Shown one piece after another: positions 1 to 6,054 of a stretch of DNA of 6,054 nt. Source of the DNA: Synergistes sp. (GTDB lineage: Bacteria; Synergistota; Synergistia; Synergistales; Synergistaceae). A model generated the notes under the pieces. That model did not search any database and was not told where the DNA came from. It saw nothing but the letters and a program-made list of their open reading frames with translations. Position 1 is the first letter of the stretch. Each line of letters begins with the position of its first letter. The stretch spans positions 1 through 6,054 of the forward strand of contig JAEEYY010000240.1 in the NCBI GenBank assembly GCA_016288355.1, written 5' to 3'. The translations under genes and the position numbers were made by a program.

Positions 1-1577
1 AGCGCCGTCTGCGGCGGAAGGTAACCGGTCATCGAACAGCCCGTGAGGACCAGTCCGAGCAGGAAGACCATCCAGCCGCCCTGATCGGCGGCAGCTGCCA
101 CCTTGTCGCCGTTCTTCCAGTTGTCGCAGAACGCTATCGCCAGTCCGAACATTACCTGTATAAAACCGAGTCCGAGCGAGATCATCAGCAGCGTCATGGG
201 GTCGTTCATCGGGTCGAGCAGCTGCAGCTTCTTCGCAGCCGGCACCAACCCGCTTAAGAACGGGAACGCTGTCACGGCGTCACCGAACCATGAGCCCGTT
301 ATCGCGCCGAAAATAACCGTAACTACCATGCCGACAGTCATCAGCACAAAGAATTTGCGCAGTGTGGGCGACAGCCTGTGCTTGACAAGCATATACCCAA
401 GGATGCCCGTGAGGATCAGGCCGTACCCGGCATCACCGAAGCACATGCCGAGGAAAAGGAAAAAGAACGGCGCCATCAGAGAAGTAGGATCGACCCCGCC
501 GTATGTCGGCGTGCCGTACATGATCGTAAGCGGTTCTATCGACGATGACCATGCAGGGTTTTTGAGCAGGGTCGGAGGCACTTCATCCTCCCCTGGTCTG
601 ATAAGAGCGATCTCGGTAAATTCCGAATACTCGTTTACCGCATATTCAACTTTTTTCAGCTGTGAAGCAGGCGTCCAGAAGTCCCAGATAAGCGTGTCGC
701 TGGTCGGTTCGCCGGTCTCCATCGCCTCGAGCCTGTCACGCAGGATAGACCAGTAATCGCCGCAGGTGCGGGTCATCGGGAGACCTTCGTCTGCCAGCGA
801 GGCAAAGGACTTCAGCAGTTCGCTCTCTTTCGCCTTAAGCTCTGTCATTTTCGAAGAAAGAGTATTTATCTCCTCCGAAGCCGTGAGCTTGAGATCCTTC
901 GGCACTTCCATACGCGACGCCGAGAATCCATCCGCCGCACTCTGCAGCTTTTCAAAATCTTCCGTGCGGCACAGCACGGCAAAGATCTCGGTACTTTCTT
1001 TCCCCTCCGGAGGGATGCGCTGGAACTCGGACATCTCGCCCAGCTCGCTTTCGATCCGCGAGGCAAAATCTCCTGCGGAAGCCGAGGGGACCTGATAAAC
1101 TGCGCCGGTCAGCATATCTGTGCCGGCAGTGAAAAATTCAAGAGGATATTTGATCTGCGCAAGCTGCTCTGCCTGGACGGCAAGCCCCTTCAGCCTGGAC
1201 AGCTCTGCGCGCGTTTCCGTGAGCATACGTTCCTTGTCCCTGAGCCCGGAGACAAAAGACGTGAATTTGCTTTCGTCGACAGAGGCAGCAAGTCGCTTGA
1301 CGGAAAGTGCGGGCAGATCCCCGAGCGCTTTGGCCAGGGATCCCTCTTTTTTGGTTTCGTACGGCTCAAGGAGACGCTGGGCGAATCTGACGTCGCTTAT
1401 AAGCCCCTCGATGCTGCGGCGTTTTTCGCCCAAAGAAGCTGCAGCATCGACGTCTCCTGCACCAGCGTCATTTTTAACGAACTCGCAGCAGCCGAGCGAC
1501 TGGAGTTTAGCCGCAAGTTCGTCCGCTACAGTCCTGTGCACAGCTATGCGCACTTTACACATTTCAGCGAGAGCCAT
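1..1577 (-). CDS. ntpI: V-type ATP synthase subunit I (membrane subunit a homologue), C-terminus cut by window edge
   Basis: Membrane stator subunit of a V/A-type ATPase; its C-terminal membrane half forms the ion half-channels beside the rotor ring and its N-terminal half links to the peripheral stalks. I translated it codon by codon: 525 residues are open without a stop to the left edge. The family is usually about 620-660 residues, so roughly the last 100 are missing, including the expected ion-path arginine. The start reads MALAEMCKVRIAV, as is usual for the family; an in-frame stop at 1587-1589 rules out a longer form. Coiled-coil segments lie near residues 50-80, 105-145 and 232-265. 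Family signatures follow: IMYGTPTYGGVDPT (352-365), then PFFFLFLGMCFGDAGYG (370-386). Membrane segments are near 369-397, 409-431, 461-484 and 501-520. The gene overlaps the upstream stalk gene by 14 bases, with an AGAGGTG ribosome-binding site inside that gene, suggesting coupling. Identification is firm; H+ versus Na+ specificity cannot be told. Confidence 0.95.
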   Translation of the reverse strand, partial: MALAEMCKVRIAVHRTVADELAAKLQSLGCCEFVKNDAGAGDVDAAASLGEKRRSIEGLISDVRFAQRLLEPYETKKEGSLAKALGDLPALSVKRLAASVDESKFTSFVSGLRDKERMLTETRAELSRLKGLAVQAEQLAQIKYPLEFFTAGTDMLTGAVYQVPSASAGDFASRIESELGEMSEFQRIPPEGKESTEIFAVLCRTEDFEKLQSAADGFSASRMEVPKDLKLTASEEINTLSSKMTELKAKESELLKSFASLADEGLPMTRTCGDYWSILRDRLEAMETGEPTSDTLIWDFWTPASQLKKVEYAVNEYSEFTEIALIRPGEDEVPPTLLKNPAWSSSIEPLTIMYGTPTYGGVDPTSLMAPFFFLFLGMCFGDAGYGLILTGILGYMLVKHRLSPTLRKFFVLMTVGMVVTVIFGAITGSWFGDAVTAFPFLSGLVPAAKKLQLLDPMNDPMTLLMISLGLGFIQVMFGLAIAFCDNWKNGDKVAAAADQGGWMVFLLGLVLTGCSMTGYLPPQTA

Positions 1578-1890
1578 ATGCAGCCATCACCTCTCCAACA
1601 AGCCAATCTGCAACTTTGTCTGTTTTATCCTTGTTATTCTCGTAGAACACTTTTGCTTCAGCTTCACCTTTTGCTGTTATCTCATCAGCTTTTGCTTCAG
1701 CTTCGCGCTCTGCCTCCGCAACTCTTTCGCGCCACTGCCTGTGACACTGCTGTCTTGTATTTTTGACAGACTGCTCGGCATCGATGCGCGCAGCCGCCAA
1801 CAGCCTTGCGGCTTCTGCCTTCGCTTCCGAGATTATATTCTTTGCGGCAGTTTCCTGGTCTCTGATTTCCTGGGCAAGATTTTCTGCCAA
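1564..1890 (-). CDS. V-type ATPase peripheral-stalk subunit (G/H, NtpF-like), TTG start
   Basis: Small coiled-coil protein of 108 residues, almost entirely helical and rich in Ala, Glu, Lys and Arg (for example SEAKAEAARLLAAARIDAEQ and ERVAEAEREAEAKADEITAK). It has no membrane segment. This composition, its length, and its place directly before subunit I match the G/H-type stator subunit (NtpF in Enterococcus hirae), which pairs with subunit E to form the peripheral stalk holding the catalytic head to subunit I. I chose the TTG at 1890 because a near-perfect Shine-Dalgarno sequence, GGAGGTGA, sits 8 bases upstream counted from GGAGG. The alternative GTG at 1899 lies inside that sequence and would leave no spacing. 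It is the first gene after a strong promoter and overlaps subunit I by 14 bases. Sequence alone is weak evidence, because coiled coils resemble one another; the assignment rests mostly on gene order. Confidence 0.85.
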   Translation of the reverse strand: MAENLAQEIRDQETAAKNIISEAKAEAARLLAAARIDAEQSVKNTRQQCHRQWRERVAEAEREAEAKADEITAKGEAEAKVFYENNKDKTDKVADWLVGEVMAAYGSR

Positions 1891-1895
1891 TAAAA

Positions 1896-1904
1896 TCACC
1901 TCCC
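1896..1904 (-). promoter_or_regulatory. Shine-Dalgarno sequence that fixes the TTG start of the stalk gene
   Basis: On the minus strand this reads GGGAGGTGA, almost fully complementary to the 16S rRNA 3' end. The GGAGG core is followed by 8 bases and then TTG at 1890-1888, an ideal distance. The GTG at 1899-1897 is part of this site, so it is unlikely to be the start. Confidence 0.8.
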
Positions 1905-1941
1905 GTCTATAATCAAAAATTAAGCCATCTTATAACACGTG

Positions 1942-1970
1942 ATTCTAACTGCAACTTTTAATTGCGTCAA
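1942..1970 (-). promoter_or_regulatory. Sigma70-type promoter for the V-ATPase operon
   Basis: On the minus strand the -35 box TTGACG (1970-1965) and the -10 box TAGAAT (1947-1942) are separated by exactly 17 bases; each differs from consensus at one base. Transcription would start near 1934-1936, giving a leader of about 45 bases before the TTG start of the stalk gene. A CACGTG palindrome (1936-1941) lies right at the expected start. This is the best promoter match I found in the gap. It implies that the V-ATPase genes are transcribed separately from addBA. Confidence 0.7.
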
Positions 1971-1973
1971 TTT

Positions 1974-1982
1974 TCACACATT
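1974..1982. repeat. Direct repeat copy 1, TCACACATT
   Basis: Nine bases identical to the copy at 2034-2042, exactly 60 bases apart. On the minus strand it reads AATGTGTGA and lies a few bases upstream of the -35 box of the V-ATPase promoter, where an activator could bind. A chance origin is possible for so short a repeat. Confidence 0.4.
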
Positions 1983-2033
1983 AACAAAAATATCTTGAAA
2001 TGAATAAGAACAGCTAATATTTATAAAGCGAAG

Positions 2034-2042
2034 TCACACATT
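2034..2042. repeat. Direct repeat copy 2, TCACACATT
   Basis: Second copy, 60 bases upstream of the first in the direction of V-ATPase transcription, at about -100 from the predicted start site. The match continues only loosely beyond nine bases (ATTAAC versus ATTTAG). Neither copy has a clear inverted partner, so it is not a classical CRP/FNR site. Confidence 0.35.
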
Positions 2043-2170
2043 TAGGTAGTTTTAGCTGTAATTTTAAAATTATAAGTGTTATTTAAGCCGAAAAGTTATA
2101 TATGTATCAAAAATTTAAATATTTTATATTTATATTTAGAATACCGCTTACTTAATTGTAAACGAGTTTT

Positions 2171-2195
2171 TATCAAAAGCGCATGAATACGCTCT
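2171..2195 (-). terminator. Weak Rho-independent terminator candidate after addA
   Basis: About 45 bases beyond the addA stop, the minus-strand RNA can form an 8-pair stem: AGAGCGUA pairs with UGCGCUUU around a UUCA loop, with two G-U wobbles. A short broken U run (UUUUGAU) spans the end of the stem and the bases just after it. The stem is short and the U run is interrupted, so termination may be partial or may depend on Rho. Its place at the end of the addBA unit and before a new promoter supports the call. Confidence 0.35.
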
Positions 2196-2215
2196 GCCTA
2201 TCCTGTATTACTTTC

Positions 2216-2229
2216 TATGCAGCTGCATA
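2216..2229. repeat. 14-base perfect palindrome, TATGCAGCTGCATA
   Basis: A gapless perfect inverted repeat centred on CAGCTG, 11 bases after the addA stop codon. It lacks a loop and, on the minus strand, is followed by GAAAG rather than a T run, so it does not look like a terminator. It could be a dimeric protein-binding site or could take part in RNA folding at the end of the addA message; no function can be assigned. Confidence 0.5.
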
Positions 2230-2240
2230 TAAAAACGATC

Positions 2241-5200
2241 TCAGCTCCGGATATTCTCCATGCACTCCCTGCTCCAGGGGCATGCTGCGCACCTTTCCGG
2301 CGTCCCGTGCAGATCTCTGGAAAGAGCCCGTACCGCGGCCGTTTCCACGGCGTCGCCGATCATGCCGAGATCTGTCTTGCTGTAGACGCGGGGGCTTTTT
2401 TTGCTTTCCGCGGAGCGCAGATAGATAAGCGCCGAGTCGATCGCTTCGTTTATTTTTTGCTTTTCGGAATTTCTGCGCAGAGCGTAGGCATAGAATTCCA
2501 GCTGCCGCTCGTAATACCACGAAGGGGAATATCTTTCGTCCGAGGTCTTCCAGTCCCTGAGGTGCAGACCTTCCGCGTCGCGCCAGAATATATCTATGGA
2601 ACCTACAAGCAGAGTACCTCTGTCGGGGACGCGGAAAAAGACCTCGCGCCGCAGCGGATGTGCGATATCCGCCGCCATGCGGGCAAACTCCGCGCACTCG
2701 TAGCTTTTTGAATATTCGGCAAGCATTTTGCGCGCCTCGCGGCGCTTCGATGCGCTTGAAAATTCCTTGCGCAGCTCGGCCGGAAGACGCCGCAGCATCT
2801 TTTCGTAGTCCGGGCCGCTGTTTTGGACAGGCAGCCAGTCGGCAATGCTCTCTGTTTTGAAGTCCCAGCGCGCAAGCACCCAGTGAGTGAGGGAACCGAA
2901 TTCCGAGCCGCTCCCCTCGCCCCCCTTGACGAGCCAGTTGACGGATCTCCCCTGCCTGTAGACCATGCGGTACGCGGCCGGGCACCATGACAGAAGCGCA
3001 TAGGCCGATGCCGATATGCGCCCAAGCTTGGCAGGGACTTCCTCTGCAAGCGTCATGACCCTTTCCGGGCGAGATGCCGCACGTTCTCTCGGGGTCACCG
3101 ATACCGGCACGTCATCAGTAAGCAGTGTCGTGTCTTCTTCTCCGCGCTCAAGCAGGCGCTTCATTATCGAATCCCGGCTTCCGAAGTTCCCGTCTTTATT
3201 TCTTTTATAGTAGCCGCAGAGTATCAGTTCGTCCGCGGCGCGCGTGAAGCCGACATACCAGAGGCGCTCGCGTTCCGGCTCTCTTACTTTGGCCTCAAGA
3301 TGCTCTTCCCAAAGAGCGGCAGAATATATTTCGTTGTCTTCTGTCGACGCGAAGCCCGGGGCTGCTTTCACAGTCACGCCGTACCTTTTGGATACATATA
3401 TGGGAGATCTGCTCCCGCTCTTTTTCCCGTCCCTGTAGACAAGCGCCGTTACCGGGAATTCAAGCCCCTTTGATTCATGGACGGTCAGTACGCGCACGGC
3501 GTCGGTCGATTCGTCCGCGATATCGGGCTCTTCCGTGTCTCCCTGCGATGAGAGCTGCGACAGAAGATAGTCGGCACAGCCCCTGAGAGACCGCCCCTCC
3601 GAGCTCTCGTACTCCTCCGCTATCCCGGCAAGCCGGGCAATGTTTGCGCAGACGCGGCGTCTGCGCGCGCCGTCGTATTTTTCAAGGAAAGACGGAGATT
3701 TCATCAGTTCGCGTATCGCGGCGGACACCCCAAAGAAGTGCGCCGTTCTGCGCAGACCGACGATGCGTTCCGACAGCTCCGGATATTTTTCCTTCAAAAG
3801 CTGCGCTAGAGGCACAGGCTTCCCTTTTTCTTTCATCTCAAACGCGCTCTGCAGCAGCAGCTCCGCTTCTTCAAAGGAGATGCCGGATAACGGGGACGCA
3901 AGCCATCCGGCTAAATAGAACGGCTCTTCCGGCGCCGAGAGCAGTGAGATAAAGTTGACGAGGTCGCCGATCTCGCCGCGTGCGAAGTAGTTTTTCGAGG
4001 TCGAGATATAATATGGCAGCCCAAGTGAATCGAATGCCCTCTCGAGCATGCCGTGTTCGGTGCGGGTCGGGACGAGTACGACAAAATCCTTCCAGCGGGC
4101 GTCGCGGAAGGCGCCTTTCCCTCCGTGCGGATCATCCGCCTCTTTGTCCCATATCTGTTTCTTTTCGGCGTGAGCCCTCATTATCTCGCGCCCGAGCGCG
4201 GTATAAAGGCGCAGACGCAGACCCGGCGTTTTGATATCCGGTTCTTTTTCGCCCGAAAGGGCGCAGAGCAGCTTCAGATAAGGGCCTTTAGCTTTTTCGT
4301 TCCTGCGTTTTGTAAAAACTTCGTCTGCCGGCGGCAAAAGACGCTCGTAGATGATATCGGGGCTGTCGGCCCATATGCCTTCAAATACTTCGTTGAACTT
4401 TTCGAGAAGTCCGGAAGACGTTCTGAAATTCCTGTCGAGCGAGATGTATCTGCAGCGCTCCTGCGCCGCATCTGCGCGCGCCCTTTCTATGTATCTGCGG
4501 AAAAGAGTCAGGTCGGCATGGCGGAAGCTGTAAATGGACTGTTTCTGGTCTCCGACGATAAACAGCGTGTTGTGATAATCGCTTTCCGCATAAGGCGCCA
4601 CCCACAGTGCTGTGATCAGCGCGTCCTGCAGCGGGTCCGTATCCTGGAATTCGTCGACCATTATATGCTTGAATTTGCGTCTGTAATCGGGCGACGCCTC
4701 AAGCACGGAACGCGCGCAGCGTATCAGGTCGGAGAGCGAGAGCAGGCTCTCGCGGCGGCGGAATTCGTCCCAGGCGGCCCAGCCGATCGCGCATATCCCG
4801 CAGAGGGCTTTGTTCACTGTTTTTTCGCCCTCCGACGGTTCTTTCATCATCTGGAGGAGCTCCTTTTTTTCATCGCGCCACTCTGTGAGGCTGCACCCCA
4901 GGACTGCTTCTATGCTGTCTTTGATCTCCTGGGACATCCTGAGGTTGGAGAGCGGTCCCTTGATAAGCTCCACAAGGAACTCATAGGCCTTGTCGCCCCG
5001 CTTATGGTTTTTCCAGCGTTCTATAATGGATTCGAACTTTTCCTTTGTTTTTGTAGGATTTTTGCCGCCGCTGAATTCGGCAGTGGAAAGGATGGCCGGG
5101 AAGACATGATCCCTCCACAGCAGGAATATGTCATAACATTCTCTCCGAAGAGACGCGATATCGGAGAGCAGCGACGCGTCATCGTGCTGCCAGAGGCTCT

Positions 5201-5840
5201 CTGGCGTCTGTCCCGCACAGCAAAGCTTCTCGGAGCACACTTTGGCCGCCCCGGCTATGGTATCTGCGCCGTAAGCGTTCAGCAATTCGGTAAGTATATG
5301 CGATGGAATGAGCGAACGTGCGCGTTCCTTCCATCCTTCCGGCAGCATTGCGGCGATCTTTTCCGTGTTGAGCACAGAAAGCGCGGCCTCGTATTCCCTC
5401 CACCAGACATCTTCCCTGGCATCGGGAACGAGCGACGCCGCGGGGTCCGTATCAAGCTCGAGCCCGGAGCCCCTGATCACCCTCATTGCAAAGGAATGGA
5501 TGGTGGAGATATATGCGTCATCCATGGAGTCTATCGCCGGTTTGAGGTGGGCAAGCTCCTTTGGATAGGCCGCGCGCCATTTGATAAGGGTGTTTTTTAT
5601 ACGGTCGCGCATTTCGGCGGCCGCTTTTTTTGTAAAGGTCAGCACAAGGATCTCGTCGGCACGGCACTCTGGATCCGAAGCAAGCAGCCACGCAAAGCGC
5701 TGCGCGAGCGTCTGCGTCTTTCCGGTCCCGGCCCCTGCGCTCACTACCGTGAGGTACTTGTCGCTTTTCAGCGCCTCTATCTGGGCGTCTGTGCCCTTTA
5801 TCAGCGAATGCCACACGGGCGCGCCGTTCTCTTTACTCAT
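2241..5840 (-). CDS. addA: AddA-type ATP-dependent helicase-nuclease (UvrD/RecB-like), with iron-sulfur-type nuclease domain
   Basis: Helicase-nuclease subunit of an AddAB-type complex: a 3'-5' DNA motor that unwinds double-strand ends and, through its C-terminal nuclease, trims them for RecA-dependent repair. The 1199 residues match the family (about 1200-1240). SF1A motifs are all present: Q motif near Q20, Walker A SAGAGTGKT (34-42), Ia VLTFTKKAAAEM (67-78), Ib ISTIHSF (111-117), II VDEFQDTD (395-402), III VGDQKQSIYSFRHAD (429-443), IV LDRNFRTS (468-475), V VLTVHESKGLEFPV (784-797), VI LWYVGFTRAADEL (860-872). The RecB nuclease site is complete: H986, D1083, D1096-W-K1098 and Q1113-x3-Y1117. 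Oddly, C953 plus C1184-x2-C1187-x5-C1193 form the four-cysteine pattern expected of an AddB-type Fe-S nuclease. The ATG at 5840 is chosen because AGGAG lies 7 bases upstream; a longer reading would run deep into the upstream gene. It overlaps addB by 8 bases. Confidence 0.93.
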   Translation of the reverse strand: MSKENGAPVWHSLIKGTDAQIEALKSDKYLTVVSAGAGTGKTQTLAQRFAWLLASDPECRADEILVLTFTKKAAAEMRDRIKNTLIKWRAAYPKELAHLKPAIDSMDDAYISTIHSFAMRVIRGSGLELDTDPAASLVPDAREDVWWREYEAALSVLNTEKIAAMLPEGWKERARSLIPSHILTELLNAYGADTIAGAAKVCSEKLCCAGQTPESLWQHDDASLLSDIASLRRECYDIFLLWRDHVFPAILSTAEFSGGKNPTKTKEKFESIIERWKNHKRGDKAYEFLVELIKGPLSNLRMSQEIKDSIEAVLGCSLTEWRDEKKELLQMMKEPSEGEKTVNKALCGICAIGWAAWDEFRRRESLLSLSDLIRCARSVLEASPDYRRKFKHIMVDEFQDTDPLQDALITALWVAPYAESDYHNTLFIVGDQKQSIYSFRHADLTLFRRYIERARADAAQERCRYISLDRNFRTSSGLLEKFNEVFEGIWADSPDIIYERLLPPADEVFTKRRNEKAKGPYLKLLCALSGEKEPDIKTPGLRLRLYTALGREIMRAHAEKKQIWDKEADDPHGGKGAFRDARWKDFVVLVPTRTEHGMLERAFDSLGLPYYISTSKNYFARGEIGDLVNFISLLSAPEEPFYLAGWLASPLSGISFEEAELLLQSAFEMKEKGKPVPLAQLLKEKYPELSERIVGLRRTAHFFGVSAAIRELMKSPSFLEKYDGARRRRVCANIARLAGIAEEYESSEGRSLRGCADYLLSQLSSQGDTEEPDIADESTDAVRVLTVHESKGLEFPVTALVYRDGKKSGSRSPIYVSKRYGVTVKAAPGFASTEDNEIYSAALWEEHLEAKVREPERERLWYVGFTRAADELILCGYYKRNKDGNFGSRDSIMKRLLERGEEDTTLLTDDVPVSVTPRERAASRPERVMTLAEEVPAKLGRISASAYALLSWCPAAYRMVYRQGRSVNWLVKGGEGSGSEFGSLTHWVLARWDFKTESIADWLPVQNSGPDYEKMLRRLPAELRKEFSSASKRREARKMLAEYSKSYECAEFARMAADIAHPLRREVFFRVPDRGTLLVGSIDIFWRDAEGLHLRDWKTSDERYSPSWYYERQLEFYAYALRRNSEKQKINEAIDSALIYLRSAESKKSPRVYSKTDLGMIGDAVETAAVRALSRDLHGTPERCAACPWSRECMENIRS

Positions 5841-6054
5841 CGCTGCTCTCCTCTTCGTCGTCATCCGTCGAATACCAGGGCAGATCGCGCTTGCGGCACA
5901 GTGAGAAATACTGACAGTTTTTGCACAGAATGTGGTCATGGCTGTATATCGGCTCATAAACGCCTTTTTTGACGGCGGCTGCCATATCGGACATCACAGT
6001 CATCGCTTCCTCCATGCGATCTTCCGGGCTCTTGCGTTTCTTTTTAGCGCCACG
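5833..6054 (-). CDS. addB: C-terminal end of AddB-type PD-(D/E)XK nuclease with iron-sulfur cysteines, 5' part outside window
   Basis: Only the last 73 residues are visible; the frame is open to the right edge (reading RGAKKKRKSPEDRMEEAM at the start of the visible part), so the methionine at 6015 is internal and not a start. The segment GVYEPIYSHDHILCKNCQYF followed by SLCR contains C-x2-C-x5-C, which matches the three C-terminal cluster cysteines of AddB and related RecB-family Fe-S nucleases, including the typical Gly-x(n)-Pro lead-in. The fourth cysteine and the catalytic residues would lie outside the window. Immediate overlap with addA (ATGAGTAA, 8 bases) supports AddB, whose inactive helicase-like part would recognise Chi and whose nuclease cuts the other strand. 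The protein ends in an unusual acidic tail, STDDDEEESSDE. A stand-alone Cas4-like or other RecB-family nuclease is the alternative. Confidence 0.7.
   Translation of the reverse strand, partial: RGAKKKRKSPEDRMEEAMTVMSDMAAAVKKGVYEPIYSHDHILCKNCQYFSLCRKRDLPWYSTDDDEEESSDE

Larger units (their letters stand above)
1891..2240. other. AT-rich intergenic region, no gene seen
   Basis: About 350 bases between the addA stop and the stalk gene, far richer in A and T than the genes on either side, most strongly over about 2041-2160. No convincing coding region, tRNA or other structured RNA is seen on either strand. It holds, in the direction of transcription, a palindrome, a weak hairpin, a stray TATAAT (2074-2069, minus strand) without a good -35 box, two copies of TCACACATT, and the V-ATPase promoter. 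AATTTTAAAATT (2060-2071) is a perfect palindrome but is expected in such AT-rich DNA. The composition suits a regulatory region with an AT-rich upstream element or nucleoid-protein binding. Confidence 0.75.

Noticed and set aside
103..756. Open frame of 217 codons on the plus strand
   Set aside because: Antisense to the subunit I membrane domain, whose minus-strand reading carries the diagnostic GDAGYG and MYGTP motifs.
1120..1893. Open frame of 257 codons on the plus strand opposite the V-ATPase genes
   Set aside because: It overlaps two well-supported minus-strand genes and its protein is a low-complexity Ser/Leu/Cys-rich product of antisense reading.
1942..1980. TGTGTGA next to the promoter as a CRP/FNR site
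   Set aside because: No inverted TCACA half-site occurs at the required spacing for either copy.
2183..2428. Possible small plus-strand gene starting in the AT-rich gap
   Set aside because: Most of it is antisense to addA, the product is Arg/Cys-rich without a recognisable motif, and I see no good ribosome-binding site.
2215..2988. 257-codon minus-strand frame overlapping the end of addA
   Set aside because: It is a frame-shifted reading of addA; the true frame holds the nuclease catalytic residues and cysteines.
5841..5957. Longer addA start at 5957
   Set aside because: It would add 39 residues lying inside the conserved end of addB. The ATG at 5840 has a good ribosome-binding site, and the Q motif and Walker A then fall at the usual distance from the N-terminus.
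4053..5972. A 639-codon open frame on the plus strand opposite addA
   Set aside because: It lies wholly antisense to a gene with all helicase motifs. Its predicted protein is rich in Arg, Phe and Cys, resembles nothing I know, and is explained by the codon bias of the GC-rich opposite strand.

Overview
This 6,054-base window holds two unrelated bacterial gene groups, all reading on the minus strand, separated by a strongly AT-rich gap of about 350 bases. From right to left, in the direction of transcription, the order is: the end of an AddB-type nuclease gene, a complete AddA-type helicase-nuclease gene, the AT-rich gap with a very good sigma70-type promoter, a small V-type ATPase stalk-subunit gene, and most of the V-type ATPase membrane subunit I gene, which runs off the left edge.

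Right part (2241-6054): addB (C-terminal 73 residues only) and addA (1199 residues) overlap by 8 bases and are almost certainly co-transcribed and translationally coupled. Together they would form an AddAB helicase-nuclease that processes double-strand DNA ends for RecA-dependent repair and degrades linear DNA. AddA keeps every SF1A helicase motif and a complete RecB-type nuclease site. Unusually, its nuclease domain also carries the four-cysteine pattern that normally marks the iron-sulfur nuclease of AddB. The visible end of the upstream protein has the same C-x2-C-x5-C pattern, so both subunits may carry a cluster.

Middle (1891-2240): no gene is seen. After the addA stop come a 14-base perfect palindrome and a weak terminator-like hairpin. 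Then follow AT-rich DNA, a 9-base direct repeat spaced 60 bases apart, and a TTGACG-N17-TAGAAT promoter driving the V-ATPase genes.

Left part (1-1890): a coiled-coil peripheral-stalk subunit and subunit I overlap by 14 bases and start a V-type ATPase operon. The order, small stalk gene then I, is that of the ntp/atp operons of Enterococcus hirae and Thermus; the proteolipid and catalytic subunits would be expected to the left of the window. The complex couples ATP hydrolysis or synthesis to H+ or Na+ movement across the membrane.

Organism: a bacterium with a moderately GC-rich coding bias, a V/A-type ATPase and AddAB rather than RecBCD. This would suit Synergistota (Cloacibacillus/Synergistes-like), but some Clostridia or other anaerobes cannot be excluded; this is inference from gene content only. 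I see no mobile element, CRISPR array, tRNA or rRNA, and no clear sign of an undescribed system. The most notable point is the iron-sulfur-type nuclease domain on AddA.
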